A DNA stretch of 64,000 nt from Anaerobiospirillum sp. NML120449 (GCF_023051105.1 NZ_JALKIL010000002.1:62001-126000); one strand, 5' to 3'; counted from the stretch's first letter, positions 8,438-18,301 are shown. The notes: generated by a model from the letters alone, not told the origin. Made by a program: numbers and translations.

Positions 8438-9447
8438 ACAATGAGAATCTCAACATATCTATATATCGCGGCCCCCTGATTAATGAAAGCCTCAAAATAT
8501 GCGATATCCTGGCCTTTCGACCGGCCATTTGAATCTCACTAAACGACAGTTATCGCAAAAAAATATCACATTTTCCATCTTGTACAATCTGAAAATGCAT
8601 TTACGTAGCATAATCTGGCCATTTTTCAGCCGCGTAAAGGCAATTTAGTTCATTAATTTATTTTATAAATTCTCTTAATAATACCCTTCCAAAAGTACCG
8701 GTTTCCCTTCTGAGGTCCAGGCGCTCTTTCCCATAAATAAGCCATTTATCTGCACCACTGCCGGGAGCAACATAAATACAGTCTTCAATACCAGCACCAT
8801 TAAGAGAACTTTTTGCGTGAGCATGTCCATAAGATGACAATGTGCTCAGGTGAAAATATGGCGCAAGTATGGCTTTACAGGTAAAATTATCACCCGGCAA
8901 ATCCAACGAGGTCAGGCTGTATTGATACGGGACAGACAGGCTTGATTCCTGTCAGAGCAGCCACCATCAGCCATAGCGCTTAATTGCCAGCATCAGCCAT
9001 AGCGCTTAACTGCCAGCATCTGGCAGCTGCGCCGGCACAGTCCCTCAAAATTCACCCCCTGCCCTGAAAACAGCCCCCATCCTGAAAATATCAGACATTC
9101 AGGCTCTGCCTCACAGCTCTGCCACCATACGGGCCAGCAGCCGTGCAGCAAAGATAAAAAGCAGGGAAGATGGGGCAGAAAGCAGGTCGCCGCCCAGACT
9201 CACGTACAGCATGCGGACAAGGGCAAGGCCACATCTCCCGACGGCCCGGCTTGCCGGGCCTCAGGCCAGAACGACATCATTACAGCTGTACTGCGCAACA
9301 GCAGCTCTACAGCAAAGACAAAAACAGATAAGCGACAGCTTTACACCATAGTCCCTCTTTCAGGATCTGAACTCCACCCTCAGTCACTGCAGGCCCATAC
9401 AGAAGCTGCAGACAATATCTGAGCAGCTGTGTATACCGGTTAACATC
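8438..9447. other. Long intergenic region between cydA and exbB
   Basis: About 1 kb with no convincing gene. 8440-8680 is AT-rich. An 82-codon open frame on the minus strand (8658-8906) would need a TTG start, has no ribosome binding site and no recognisable family. It contains one copy of the AAAAGTACC motif (8691-8699) that recurs in other non-coding parts of the window. The rest (8960-9440) is C-rich on the plus strand and contains a short tandem duplication, listed separately. The exbB promoter must lie here, but I cannot place it. Confidence 0.5.
8965..9016. repeat. 26-bp tandem duplication
   Basis: Two head-to-tail copies of a 26-bp unit starting CATCAGCCATAGCGCTTAA, differing at one base. 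It contains the palindrome AGCGCT. No function is evident. Confidence 0.8.
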
Positions 9448-9999
9448 ATGATCAATTTCTTCCATCAGGTAGGCTACTCAGGCCTTGCCATTCTTTTTAT
9501 CGGCCTGGTCGGTCTTTTCATGGCCATTCGCGGCACTGTACTGGTTATCCTGGTAAGAAATCAGGGACTGTCAGAGCACTCCATTTCACGCCAGATCATC
9601 ACCACAGTAAAAGAGTCTGAAGAGCACAGTGTTAACAGCAGCTCCGAGGGCGACCACTGTCCAAACCGTGAGCTCATCATCAACACCCTGATGCAGGTAC
9701 AGCTCAAGGGCATCTACTCTTCCATGTATTTCCTGAAACTCTGTGCTGCTGTAGGCCCGCTTCTTGGCCTGCTGGGAACAGTGCTGGGCATGGTCGATGT
9801 ATTCTCCACCCTCTCCGAACGCTCCATGCCTGATCCAAGCATGCTTGCAGGCGGCATCTGGGAGGCCCTGCTCACCACGGTTATGGGCCTTACTCTGGCC
9901 ATTCCGGCCCTGATTGTTCACTACTATCTGCTCATGAACCTCAGAGGCATGCGCAATCAGATTAACCTTGCCATCAGCAATATCCATATTCACGAATAA
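9448..9999 (+). CDS. exbB: ExbB-family proton channel subunit of the TonB motor
   Basis: A MotA/TolQ/ExbB-family inner-membrane protein that, with ExbD, uses the proton gradient to energise TonB. The 183 residues give three membrane segments. The family signature GPLLGLLGTVLGMVDVF is at about residues 108-124 and the third helix follows (MGLTLAIPALIVHYY). The short length resembles ExbB proteins of TonB2-type systems rather than the roughly 240-residue E. coli ExbB. ATG at 9448 has only a weak upstream purine element. exbD and tonB follow on the same strand, though an unusual 388-bp gap separates exbB from exbD. Confidence 0.92.
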   Translation: MINFFHQVGYSGLAILFIGLVGLFMAIRGTVLVILVRNQGLSEHSISRQIITTVKESEEHSVNSSSEGDHCPNRELIINTLMQVQLKGIYSSMYFLKLCAAVGPLLGLLGTVLGMVDVFSTLSERSMPDPSMLAGGIWEALLTTVMGLTLAIPALIVHYYLLMNLRGMRNQINLAISNIHIHE

Positions 10000-10387
10000 T
10001 CCCAGGATCTGAAAGAGGGGCAGACAGGACATCACACATCACAAGACTCCTGTCCCATAACCTGCACCGCCCCGGGCTAGGCCCGGTCAATAGCCACAGG
10101 CATGGGGCATGGGGCCATAGCCTCGCTCAATAAGCCAGGCCCCACGCCCCAGCATCCCGGCTCAAGGAGCCCGGTGCCTGCAGCCAGACGCCACAAGCCC
10201 AGATAAATGCCGACAGCCCCGGGGCTGCAGCCGCCATGCCCCTGACAGGCCTTCAAACAGAAATAAACCAGGTATCAGTACCAGTCCTGGACAATTTGCC
10301 GGACAGCAGCCCATGACCACTCAGTGACTAACCTGCTGATGCAGCCTGCGGGCTGCTACCGAATCCATTCCAATGCGGAGCTCATTA
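10000..10387. other. Non-coding gap between exbB and exbD
   Basis: 388 bp, C-rich on the plus strand, with no open frame of quality. In most TonB clusters exbB and exbD nearly touch. Short complementary segments such as CCCCGGG and GCCCGG could fold in RNA, but no T-run terminator is visible. Confidence 0.5.
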
Positions 10388-10909
10388 ATGTCAGATTTAG
10401 ATGACGATCTTAATGTCGACCTCACCCCACTGATTGACGTCATTTTCATGCTGGTGATCTTCTTCATCATGACCATGAGCTTCACCCTGCCTGTTATTGA
10501 CTTCAATCTCCCTCAGTCAAGCACTGCTCAGGCCGAGCAGCGCGGCGCCACCATGCGCATAAGCGTGGACAGCAAAGGCAACTACAGTGTCAATGAGAAG
10601 ATCTGCACTATTGATGAGCTCAATCACCTGGTAAAGGAGCGCATGGTTGAGAGCAACAAGAAGCACGAAGAGCTCAGCCTTGAGCTGGTTATCGACAGTC
10701 AGAGTCCTACCCAGTACCTTATTCACGTTGCCGATCTGGCCCGCGCCTATACCCAGGGCCGCCTGCTGGTGGTCAGTGAAAAGACTGACAGCAGCAGCAT
10801 TGATCCGGCTGCAGCCGCTCAGGGAACAGCCGGGGCTGCTCCTGCAGCTTCGGCTGCTGATGGGGCTGACAGCGCAGCTGCTACAGGCAAGGCCGACGGG
10901 GAGCAATAA
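10388..10909 (+). CDS. exbD: ExbD-family subunit of the TonB motor
   Basis: ExbD/TolR-family protein: a short cytoplasmic N-terminus, one membrane helix and a periplasmic domain that dimerises. MSDLDDDLNVDLTPLIDVIF contains the conserved LTPLIDVIF helix start, whose Asp is essential for proton use in this family. I chose ATG at 10388 because GGAG lies eight bases before it; an in-frame ATG at 10373 has no ribosome binding site. The product is 173 residues; the last 40 are an Ala/Gly-rich tail (AAAAQGTAGAAPAASAADG) beyond the usual domain. The stop codon overlaps the tonB start by one base (TAATG). Confidence 0.92.
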   Translation: MSDLDDDLNVDLTPLIDVIFMLVIFFIMTMSFTLPVIDFNLPQSSTAQAEQRGATMRISVDSKGNYSVNEKICTIDELNHLVKERMVESNKKHEELSLELVIDSQSPTQYLIHVADLARAYTQGRLLVVSEKTDSSSIDPAAAAQGTAGAAPAASAADGADSAAATGKADGEQ

Positions 10910-11787
10910 TGCATCCTGATCTCATTGCCCGCACCTGCGGTTCGATCGGCGTCCTGGGAGTCCTGGTATACATTGGTGTACTTGGCACGCCCAAATTCAT
11001 CATTACCCCTCAGCAGAATTTTGAGTCGGTAATGCTCAGCATTCAGGTCAACGATCGCCCGCCCGAAACCAGTGCCGGAATAGTCCCGCCTCCTCCTGAA
11101 GAGGAGCAGGTAAAGGAACCAGAGCCGGAGCCAGAGCCTGCAACGGTGGCTCACGAACCTGAACCGGTTAAGGAACAGCTGCCTGAACCTCCACCACCAG
11201 AACCGCCAGCCCCGGCTGAGCCTCCGGCACCGCCTCCACCTCCGGAAAAGCCGGCACCGGTAAAACAGGAACTAAAACCAAAACCTGAACCTCAAAAGCC
11301 TGAACCGGTCAAACAGCCAGAGCCCAAAAAGCAGCAGCCGGTCAAACAAAAACCTGAACCGACAAAACCAAAGGCTGAAAAACAGCCTGAGCGCCCAGCT
11401 CCGGTTAAACCGGCTCCGGCCCGTGAGGTCCCAAAGGCCGCAGGCCCTGTGGGCAGCCCGCCTCCTGCAGCTGCAGACAACTCCGCACAGGATGAGGCCA
11501 GCGCCCGACAGATCAATGCCCAGCTGGCATCGCTGCTGGTCAAGGAAATCCGCTCCAAGCTGCACTATCCGCGCAATGCAGTCAGACGCAAGCTTGAGGG
11601 TACGGTTATGGTGGAGTTCATAGTCAAAAACGGTGTAGTAGTTAACTTCAATATTGAAAAGAGCTCTGGACACCGCATTCTTGACGAGGCCGCATCAAAA
11701 CTGGCCCGCAGCCTGATACGCTTCAACACCAGGCTCGACGCCATGAGCAACAGGGTGCTGATTCCAATCAAGTACGAGCTGCTCTGA
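10909..11787 (+). CDS. tonB: TonB, periplasmic energy transducer
   Basis: TonB spans the periplasm and pulls on outer-membrane receptors. The 292-residue product has an N-terminal membrane anchor (residues 10-30). A long Pro-rich region follows (about 50-185), first with EPEPEP and PPPPEKPAP runs and then KPEP/KPAP repeats. The C-terminal TonB domain (about 195-292) contains LHYPRNAVRRKLEGTVMVEF, close to the family's YP..A...G.V.V.F pattern. Its start overlaps the exbD stop. A strong terminator follows, so exbB-exbD-tonB is one unit; the likely receptor partner is encoded convergently. Confidence 0.94.
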   Translation: MHPDLIARTCGSIGVLGVLVYIGVLGTPKFIITPQQNFESVMLSIQVNDRPPETSAGIVPPPPEEEQVKEPEPEPEPATVAHEPEPVKEQLPEPPPPEPPAPAEPPAPPPPPEKPAPVKQELKPKPEPQKPEPVKQPEPKKQQPVKQKPEPTKPKAEKQPERPAPVKPAPAREVPKAAGPVGSPPPAAADNSAQDEASARQINAQLASLLVKEIRSKLHYPRNAVRRKLEGTVMVEFIVKNGVVVNFNIEKSSGHRILDEAASKLARSLIRFNTRLDAMSNRVLIPIKYELL

Positions 11788-11793
11788 AAAAGT

Positions 11794-11834
11794 AAAAAAG
11801 GCAGTAACAGATTGCTCTGTTACTGCCTTTTTTA
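11794..11834. terminator. Bidirectional intrinsic terminator after tonB
   Basis: GGCAGTAACAG / CTGTTACTGCC forms a perfect 11-bp stem with a six-base loop, flanked by A6 and T7. It can stop transcription from tonB and, on the minus strand, from the TonB-dependent receptor gene. Confidence 0.9.
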
Positions 11835-11944
11835 TTGATTTCATCAGGCTAATCCAGGGCCTGAAAGCCAGGCACTAAACCCGGCAAGGCCGGGCTTTAT
11901 CCTGGCAGCCAGTTCGAGCACTGGCCAGCTCCTGCGCTGAACGA

Positions 11945-12103
11945 CTCAGGCGGTGGCCGGCTCCAGGGCAGACCAGCTCAGGCGGCGGCCGGCTCCAGGG
12001 CAGACCAGCTCAGGCGGTGGCCGGCTCCAGGGCAGACCGCTCAGGCGGCGGCCGGCTCCGGCACTGACCAGCTCAGGCGGCGGCCAGCTCCGGCACTGAC
12101 CAG
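11945..12103. repeat. 32-bp GC-rich tandem repeat, about five copies
   Basis: Units starting CTCAGGCGGYGGCCGGCTCC begin at 11945, 11977, 12009, 12040 and 12072, with degenerate half copies on both sides. One unit has lost a base. It lies between the tonB terminator and the receptor gene, outside any credible coding frame, and looks like a minisatellite. Confidence 0.85.
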
Positions 12104-12166
12104 TTACAGGCTGGACAGCGCCGGGCAGCAGCGCCCGGCTGACGCAGTGTCCTGATGCTGGTGAAA

Positions 12167-14254
12167 TTAGAACTGGGCGCGTACACCGACGGATACGAAA
12201 CGGCCTGGCTCGTGGATGAGCTGGTTGGTCTGGTATTCCTTGTCGAAGATGTTCTCAACGCTGCCATATAAGGTGAACTGATCCTCAGGACCGACACGGG
12301 TAGAAACGGTGAGGTTAGCAGTTACATAACCATCGTAGGTCATGCTGCTGAAGTAGCTGGTACCGCCGAGATCTTCGTCATCAGTGGTGGTAGCGAAGTT
12401 GGCGTAGCCGTCAATCTGGAACATCTCACCGTGGTAGCGCAGACCGGCGTTACCAAAGAAGTTTGGAGTACCGGTGTCCTTGGTGCTCTGAGAGCCAATC
12501 TCATACTCACGTACCATGTAAGTCATATTGGCATATGGCTCCCAGGTGTTGTTGATGAGGTAGGACAGGCCAACTTCAGAACCCCAGGTGGTGGCCTTGG
12601 CGATATTCTGGTAGGTGTAGGAAACACCTGTAGAGCCAGGTAAGCCTGCTGGCAGTCTTCTGGTCTCGATGTAGTTGTCGGATACAGTGTAGAACAGAGC
12701 CACATCAGCCATTAAGGCGCCATCATCCCATCTGAAGCCCAGCTCAAAGTTGTTGGACTTTTCAGGCTCAAGCTGAGGATTACCGTACTGCATCTCACCG
12801 GTTGCAGTGGTCAGGAAGAGTTCCTGAACAGTAGGAGCACGGAAGCCCTGAGACCAGTTCAGACGGAAAGCAGCATTATCAAATGGACGGTATACCAGAC
12901 CGGCACTGCCTACCAGCTTGCTGAAGCTCTCGTCATTGTTGGTAATTGGTCGATTGATTACAGGACTGGAAGCACCATTGGTGGTGTGCTGCATGGTAAA
13001 CATGGAGTTACCGGCAGTATTGTCAATGTAGTTGTAACGTAAACCTGTGTTGAGGGTCAGCTCATCGGTCAGATAGGTAGACAGCATTGCGTAAAGAGCA
13101 TGGCTGGTCTGCTTGTAGTCATTGTCGTCCATGACGTACTTGCCCTTGTAGGCAGGACCCATGTTGACGTCAACATCGGAGAAGGAGCTCATCTTCTCAA
13201 TACGGCCGTCATAACCGGTTACCAGATAGAACATGTCAGAGAGGCTCAGCTCCAGCTGCATGTTACCGCCAAGGCTCTTCTGCTCATTAAACACACCTAC
13301 GTTGATACCACGGGTAGGGGTGGAGTAGAAGTCCTTGCTCATCTCCTGGTAGTAAACACTGGTCTCGAAAGCAGCAATGTAATCATTGATGTCGTGAGCC
13401 TTTAAGTAAACCTGATGCTTCTGACGATCCCACTTTGGAATCTCGCCACGGAAGGCAGAGTAGGAGCCCTTGACAGTGGTAGAGGTCTCAGAGCTGGAGT
13501 CGTAGTACTCACCTGCATAGCCAAGACGAACCTTGTCCATGATTTCGTAGCTGAAGTCACCATTGAAGCCGTGGGCGTCATAGGCTGTGTTTTCCAGTGG
13601 CTTGTGATCCTTGAGGTAGAGATCGCCGGCATTGGTGTTAAAAGCACCAAAGGCATACTGGAAACGATCGAGGGTACCGGTTAAGTTTGCGTATTCGGTG
13701 TAGCTGTTATTGGCACCAATAAAAGAAGCACCGCCATCAAAGGACAGAGGCTTTTCAGAGGCTTCCTTGGTAATAACGTTAACGATACCACCGATGGCGT
13801 CAGAACCGTACAGTACGGAGGCAGGGCCCTTGACTACTTCGATACGATCAATGAAGTAAGGGTTAATCAGCATTGGAGCGCCAGACTTGCTCTTCTGCTC
13901 GTCAATACGCTGACCGTCAACCATCAGCAGGGTACGCAGAGCGTTTTCACCACGAATGGTAATACGCTTGGTGCCAGGGGTACCGTCTGAGGTAAGACGC
14001 ACACCGGTTGCAGAGCGCAGCATCTCAGGTACTGAGTCAGTGGTCAGGTTCTTTAATTCCTTTCCTGAAACAACGGCTACAGATGAATTTGTGTCTAACA
14101 GATCCTGAGAGGTACGGGCTGCAGTAACTACTACTGTCTCACCCTTGATGCGGGTCATGCCATCATCAGCATTGGCAGCAGCAAAGGAGGCTGGGGTTAA
14201 TACGGCAGTCAGAGCAGCAGCCAGCAGGCTCTTATTCAGCTTGGAAGAAGTCAT
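12167..14254 (-). CDS. TonB-dependent outer-membrane receptor, possibly for heme
   Basis: Outer-membrane active transporter of 695 residues. A signal peptide (residues 1-29, ending ASFAAANA) is followed by a TonB box-like ETVVVTA, the plug domain (GSDAIGGIVNVITKEA at about 150-165) and a 22-strand barrel ending in the terminal aromatic VGVRAQF. In the barrel, GFRAPTVQELF is followed by YGNPQLEPEKS, which resembles the FRAP...NPNL pair of heme/hemoglobin receptors. These motifs also occur in CirA- and BtuB-like proteins, so the substrate is uncertain. It converges with exbB-exbD-tonB, its likely energy source. I could not identify a Fur box with confidence upstream. Confidence 0.9.
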   Translation of the reverse strand: MTSSKLNKSLLAAALTAVLTPASFAAANADDGMTRIKGETVVVTAARTSQDLLDTNSSVAVVSGKELKNLTTDSVPEMLRSATGVRLTSDGTPGTKRITIRGENALRTLLMVDGQRIDEQKSKSGAPMLINPYFIDRIEVVKGPASVLYGSDAIGGIVNVITKEASEKPLSFDGGASFIGANNSYTEYANLTGTLDRFQYAFGAFNTNAGDLYLKDHKPLENTAYDAHGFNGDFSYEIMDKVRLGYAGEYYDSSSETSTTVKGSYSAFRGEIPKWDRQKHQVYLKAHDINDYIAAFETSVYYQEMSKDFYSTPTRGINVGVFNEQKSLGGNMQLELSLSDMFYLVTGYDGRIEKMSSFSDVDVNMGPAYKGKYVMDDNDYKQTSHALYAMLSTYLTDELTLNTGLRYNYIDNTAGNSMFTMQHTTNGASSPVINRPITNNDESFSKLVGSAGLVYRPFDNAAFRLNWSQGFRAPTVQELFLTTATGEMQYGNPQLEPEKSNNFELGFRWDDGALMADVALFYTVSDNYIETRRLPAGLPGSTGVSYTYQNIAKATTWGSEVGLSYLINNTWEPYANMTYMVREYEIGSQSTKDTGTPNFFGNAGLRYHGEMFQIDGYANFATTTDDEDLGGTSYFSSMTYDGYVTANLTVSTRVGPEDQFTLYGSVENIFDKEYQTNQLIHEPGRFVSVGVRAQF

Positions 14255-14653
14255 TGGAAACTCGCTTTATTTTTGAGTTTATTAAGGCATCAGATACTGT
14301 CTAAGTCTCACGCCCGGTCTGACCTTACAGCTGGCGAACACTGCACTGAACACCAGAGTTTTTCAAAGTCAGTAAAAATACGAAGACAAAAGAGGCTTAG
14401 GCCCTTATGAACAGTCCCACAATTTATAAACTGTATTTAATATAGTTCACACACATTAAGCCAGGAAGTTCATTTAGAAAGTGCCTAGTATTGCACTTAT
14501 TTATCGACATGAGCATATAACTGATCATTTTTTGCAACTGGATAATGCGGTTTTTGTAAAAACAGCATTCCCAGGCCATTTGTTAAGCTGTGAACTTGCT
14601 CACAAAATTTAAAATGCCCGTAATTTGGGCAGTCTGACGCCCATAACAGCAGT
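14255..14653. other. Intergenic region upstream of the TonB-dependent receptor
   Basis: AT-rich from 14340 to 14640 and non-coding. It should carry the receptor promoter; a minus-strand TATATT (about 14442-14437) is the best -10 candidate but no convincing -35 or Fur box goes with it. Confidence 0.4.
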
Positions 14654-14683
14654 AAAAAAGGGGAGCCGCACAGGCTCCCCTTT
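14654..14683 (-). terminator. Intrinsic terminator of ftsY
   Basis: Read on the minus strand, an eight-pair stem GGGGAGCC/GGCTCCCC with a five-base loop is followed by T6. It lies about 75 bp after the ftsY stop codon. Confidence 0.85.
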
Positions 14684-14758
14684 CTCCTGGTACTTAAACG
14701 AAAAGTGCCAGACATGTATTAGAAAAACTAATAGTTAATTTTATGATAAACAGGCTGT

Positions 14759-16846
14759 TTAGCGCTTTTCTTCTTCTACCAGGGCATCAACAAATGGCTC
14801 GACCTTGAACTCACGCAGGTCCTCGGCCTTCTCACCTATGCCGACAAAGCGGATTGGGATTTTGAACATGTTGGCCAGATTGAAGATCACACCGCCTTTG
14901 GCAGAGCCGTCGAGCTTGGTAAGGGTAAGTCCTGTTACCTTCACAGCTTCAGTAAAGATCTTGGTCTGAGACACGGCATTCTGACCTGTGGCAGCATCAA
15001 GTACCAGCATGGTCTCATGAGGAAGCTCAGGATCGATCTTCTGCATGACGCGGACAATCTTGGAAAGCTCATCCATAAGATGGCTCTTGTTCTGGAGACG
15101 ACCTGCGGTATCGCAGATCAGTACATCCATACCACGGGCCTTGGCAGCATTAACGGCATCAAAGATAACCGAGGCACTGTCAGAACCGGTTGCCTGAGCA
15201 ATAACAGGCACATTGGCACGCTCACCCCACTCCTTTAACTGCTCAACAGCAGCGGCACGGAAGGTATCACCGGCAGCGAGCATGACCTTGAGGCCCTGGT
15301 CCTGATATTTGCGGGCCAGCTTGCCAATGGTAGTGGTCTTACCGGCACCGTTGACGCCAACCATGAGGATGACAAAAGGCGTGCGATCATAAACTACCAG
15401 CGGCTTTTCGCACGGATCGAGAATATCGTAAAGAATGTATCTGAGGTTGTTACGCAAGGCACCGGCATCGCGAAGGTCACGAACACGGGACTCATCACGC
15501 AGACGCTCGATAACCTCCATGGAGGTCTCAACACCAAGGTCAGCAGTTAACAGCGCAGTTTCCAGGTCATCATAAAGATCATCATCAATCTTGCGACCGA
15601 AGATCAGCGAGCTGACACCAAAGGCAAGGTTGTCGCGGGTCTTCTTAAGACGGCTGAAGAAAGACTTGCGCTCTTCCTGGATGGCTTCCTTTTCCTTGCT
15701 CTCGTCCTGCTTTTCCTGCTTTTCTCTGGCCTTGCGCTCCTCCTCAGCAGCTGCAGCCTCAGCTGCTGCTGCGGCCTCAGCCTCAGCTGCAGCGGCGGCT
15801 TCAGCCTTGGCCTTTAAGGCTCGCTTGCCACGGGCACGCACCGGCGCGGCCTTATCGCCCTTCTGAGCCTCATCCCCATCAACTGCCTCAGCAGCATCAC
15901 CAGCTTCAGACTCAGCCTTAGCCTCAGCATCAGCGGCAGCTTCAGCTTCTTCAGCGGCACGACGCTCAGCCTCAAGACGCTGCTGTTCAGCCTTCTCGGC
16001 GGCGATGCGGGCTGCCTCGGCGTCAGCTTCTTCAGCTGCACGGCGCTCGGCTTCGAGGCGCTCCTGCTCAGCTTTTTCAGCTGCAATGCGGGCAGCCTCG
16101 GCGGCAGCTTCCTCAGCAGCACGGCGCTCGGCTTCGAGGCGCTCCTGCTCAGCCTTTTCAGCGGCGATGCGGGCTGCCTCGGCGGCAGCTTCTTCAGCGG
16201 CACGGCGCTCAGCCTCAAGACGCTCCTGTTCAGCCTTTTCAGCGGCGATACGGGCAGCCTCAGCAGCTGCCTCTTCAGCAGCACGGCGCTCAGCCTCAAG
16301 ACGCTCCTGTTCAGCCTTTTCAGCGGCGATGCGGGCTGCCTCGGCGGCAGCTTCTTCAGCTGCACGGCGCTCAGCCTCAAGACGCTCCTGTTCAGCCTTT
16401 TCAGCGGCGATACGGGCAGCCTCAGCTTCAGCTGCTGCGGCTGCAGCGGCGGCTGCGGCCTGTTCCTGCTCAATATTACTTGCAACAGAGGCTGCCCCGG
16501 CGGATGGGGCTGCTGGAGAAGAACCGGCAGTATCAGTCTTCTCTATGGCCTTGGAGCTGTCGCAAGATGGCTCTTTTTTTTCGGCTTGCTCAACCTGATC
16601 GGCAATGGAGTCGATATCGCGGGAGTGCAGCTCCCTGTCGGCTCCAACGCTGTCTTCAGCAAAGACAGATTCATTATCCTCAGCAGGGCTGAAACGCTCT
16701 TTTGCCTTCTCTTCAGTGGCAATGGAATCAGCTATAGGCTGATCATCCTGATCAATTCCTGCAGATAAGTTTTTCTCTTCAAGCTGGGACTGTGACTCGT
16801 CCTGCTTTTTCTTATTTCTGCCGAAAAGTTTTGAAAAAAATCCCAT
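14759..16846 (-). CDS. ftsY: FtsY, signal recognition particle receptor, with a repeat-rich N-domain
   Basis: GTPase that docks ribosome-SRP complexes at the inner membrane. The start is taken as ATG 16846 because [14 protein letters not shown] is the typical membrane-targeting N-terminus; a longer frame reaches 16882. The product is 695 residues against 497 in E. coli. The excess is an Ala/Glu/Arg-rich A-domain (about residues 35-390) that includes six near-identical 27-residue units. The NG GTPase core is normal: [32 protein letters not shown] and [10 protein letters not shown]. It has no ftsE/ftsX partner here and is divergent from rsmD, a common gammaproteobacterial arrangement. Confidence 0.95.
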   Translation of the reverse strand: MGFFSKLFGRNKKKQDESQSQLEEKNLSAGIDQDDQPIADSIATEEKAKERFSPAEDNESVFAEDSVGADRELHSRDIDSIADQVEQAEKKEPSCDSSKAIEKTDTAGSSPAAPSAGAASVASNIEQEQAAAAAAAAAAEAEAARIAAEKAEQERLEAERRAAEEAAAEAARIAAEKAEQERLEAERRAAEEAAAEAARIAAEKAEQERLEAERRAAEEAAAEAARIAAEKAEQERLEAERRAAEEAAAEAARIAAEKAEQERLEAERRAAEEADAEAARIAAEKAEQQRLEAERRAAEEAEAAADAEAKAESEAGDAAEAVDGDEAQKGDKAAPVRARGKRALKAKAEAAAAAEAEAAAAAEAAAAEEERKAREKQEKQDESKEKEAIQEERKSFFSRLKKTRDNLAFGVSSLIFGRKIDDDLYDDLETALLTADLGVETSMEVIERLRDESRVRDLRDAGALRNNLRYILYDILDPCEKPLVVYDRTPFVILMVGVNGAGKTTTIGKLARKYQDQGLKVMLAAGDTFRAAAVEQLKEWGERANVPVIAQATGSDSASVIFDAVNAAKARGMDVLICDTAGRLQNKSHLMDELSKIVRVMQKIDPELPHETMLVLDAATGQNAVSQTKIFTEAVKVTGLTLTKLDGSAKGGVIFNLANMFKIPIRFVGIGEKAEDLREFKVEPFVDALVEEEKR
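15950..16430 (-). repeat. Six 81-bp tandem repeats inside ftsY
   Basis: Each 81-bp unit encodes 27 residues built on [20 protein letters not shown]. Copies are spaced exactly 81 bp (RIAAEK codons near 16005, 16086, 16167, 16248, 16329 and 16410 on the plus coordinate) and differ mostly at silent positions. The product should be a long charged helix. Copy number is likely to vary between strains. Confidence 0.9.
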
Positions 16847-17202
16847 GCTAATTACTTTCCACTTAGATTGCTCTGGCAGCACTGTGCATCAACAGTCTGC
16901 AGGGCCCTGAGGCCTGCAGCAGGGCTGCAGCCTGGATTAATCCTGTCCTCAGAGCCGGTAACTGCAGGCAGTCATGCCGCCTGATCGGATGAGGCTGCTC
17001 TCCTTTTTTTGACTATCGTCAGATATCAAATCAGGATAAATTAATACAACAAAGGCCTGAAAATGGCCTGAAACAGCGATTATTATAGCGAAATTGCCTG
17101 ATCTTTACGAAAAATGGCATAAAATCAGACTTTATGGCGATCCACTGCCATCATATGGACATTGGTGTCCTGTAACCCACCTGCAAGATTAAGGACTCAG
17201 CA
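16847..17202. other. Divergent promoter region of ftsY and rsmD
   Basis: 356 bp between the two divergent genes. 17030-17140 is AT-rich and must hold both promoters; I cannot fix the hexamers. The repeated GGCCTGAAAATGGCCTGAAA at 17054-17073 is the only visible repeat. Confidence 0.45.
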
Positions 17203-17778
17203 TTGGCATACGACAATAAAATCCGCATTATCGGCGGCATCCTGAAAGGACGTAAGCTTGAGGTTATCGACATGGATGGTCTTCGTCCTACCACCTCAAG
17301 GGTAAGAGAGACTGTATTTAACTGGCTTCAGGACCGCACTGCCAATGCCAGAGTGCTCGATCTCTTCGCCGGCTCAGCCGCCCTGGGCCTTGAGGCCCTG
17401 TCACGCGGAGCCCGCGATCTGGTGCTGGTAGAAAAGGATGCGGACAACGCCGCCGTGCTCAAAAGCCAGATTGACTCTCTGCCTGAGCTTAAGGGCACTA
17501 CAGTGCAGCTCATCAAAGGCGATGCCCTTGAGTATCTGCGCTCATCTCCCAAGGGTCAGGGCTTTGATCTGATTTTCCTTGATCCGCCTTTTGACAGCGA
17601 TCTGCTGGAACCTGCTGTGGAGCTCATAATGGAGCGAGAGCTGCTCAATGAAAACGGCATTGTCTACGTTGAAATGGGCTCAGCCCGCAAAAAGAATCTG
17701 CTTGGTCTGAGCATGATTCGTGATGACCAGATAGGTCAGTGCCACTTTGGCATTTACGAAAAAAGCTTTTTCTTCTGA
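17203..17778 (+). CDS. rsmD: 16S rRNA (guanine-966-N2)-methyltransferase RsmD
   Basis: Methylates G966 of 16S rRNA using S-adenosylmethionine. The 191-residue product shows the family features in order: IRIIGGILKGRKLEV, LRPTTSRVRETVFNWL, the SAM-binding motif LDLFAGSAALGLEALSRGA (about 49-67) and the catalytic IFLDPPFD (DPPF at about 127-130). The start is TTG at 17203, supported by AAGGA eight bases before it. It is divergent from ftsY, the usual context. A long non-coding G/T-rich stretch follows. Confidence 0.94.
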   Translation: MAYDNKIRIIGGILKGRKLEVIDMDGLRPTTSRVRETVFNWLQDRTANARVLDLFAGSAALGLEALSRGARDLVLVEKDADNAAVLKSQIDSLPELKGTTVQLIKGDALEYLRSSPKGQGFDLIFLDPPFDSDLLEPAVELIMERELLNENGIVYVEMGSARKKNLLGLSMIRDDQIGQCHFGIYEKSFFF

Positions 17779-18301
17779 TACCTCACAGCCCCTCTTACAT
17801 GCATCCTCCCTGCATGAGTGCTCAATGGTCGGTGCCGTTGCCCGTGCCTGATGAGTCTTGCCGGTGCACGTGCGCAGACTCAGTTACCTGGAATGCGGGC
17901 TTAACACTGTCCTGAAATCAATGGCTTATGTTCCGGTTCTGTTCGGGTTGTGATCGACCACTATCGGTTATGAGCCAGACTTTCGCTCGGTGTTGGTTCT
18001 ACCTCAGCTTGGGGTTTTGACGACCTCCGCTCTGAGTGTGTTCGACTTATCTTTGGGAGTGTTTGACCGCTGTTTGGGAAGTGCTCTGCTTCCGTCTGGT
18101 GATTGCTTGACCGCTGTTTGGGAAGAGCTCTGTTTACGTCTGGTGATTGCTCGACCGCTGTTTGGGAAGTGCTCTGTTTACGTCTGGTGATTGTTCGGCG
18201 GGCGTTCGGGGTGTGTTCGGGATGTGTTAGGGATTTGGCTGTGATGGGGATGTTCGGATACTGTTCGGAGTCGTAACGGGGTTGGGCTCAGATTAAAGGC
18301 G
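17779..18301. other. Non-coding G/T-rich stretch after rsmD
   Basis: About 520 bp without a gene. From 17930 to 18300 the plus strand is strongly rich in G and T with many TGTTCGG/TGTTTGGG words. It includes the 44-bp tandem repeat listed separately. Confidence 0.5.
18065..18197. repeat. 44-bp tandem repeat, three copies
   Basis: Units starting GACCGCTGTTTGGGAAG begin at 18065, 18109 and 18153 and differ at a few bases. They are non-coding and lie between rsmD and the atp operon terminator. Confidence 0.85.

Noticed and set aside
8658-8906. 82-codon minus-strand open frame downstream of the cyd promoter region
   Set aside because: It needs a TTG start without a ribosome binding site and matches no family that I recognise.
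12167-14254. Calling the TonB-dependent receptor definitively a hemoglobin receptor
   Set aside because: The FRAP and NPQL-like motifs are suggestive but occur in other TonB-dependent receptors, and no heme-handling genes lie next to it.
16005-16598. Long plus-strand open frame opposite ftsY
   Set aside because: It is an artefact of the Ala/Glu-rich repeat codons of ftsY read on the other strand.
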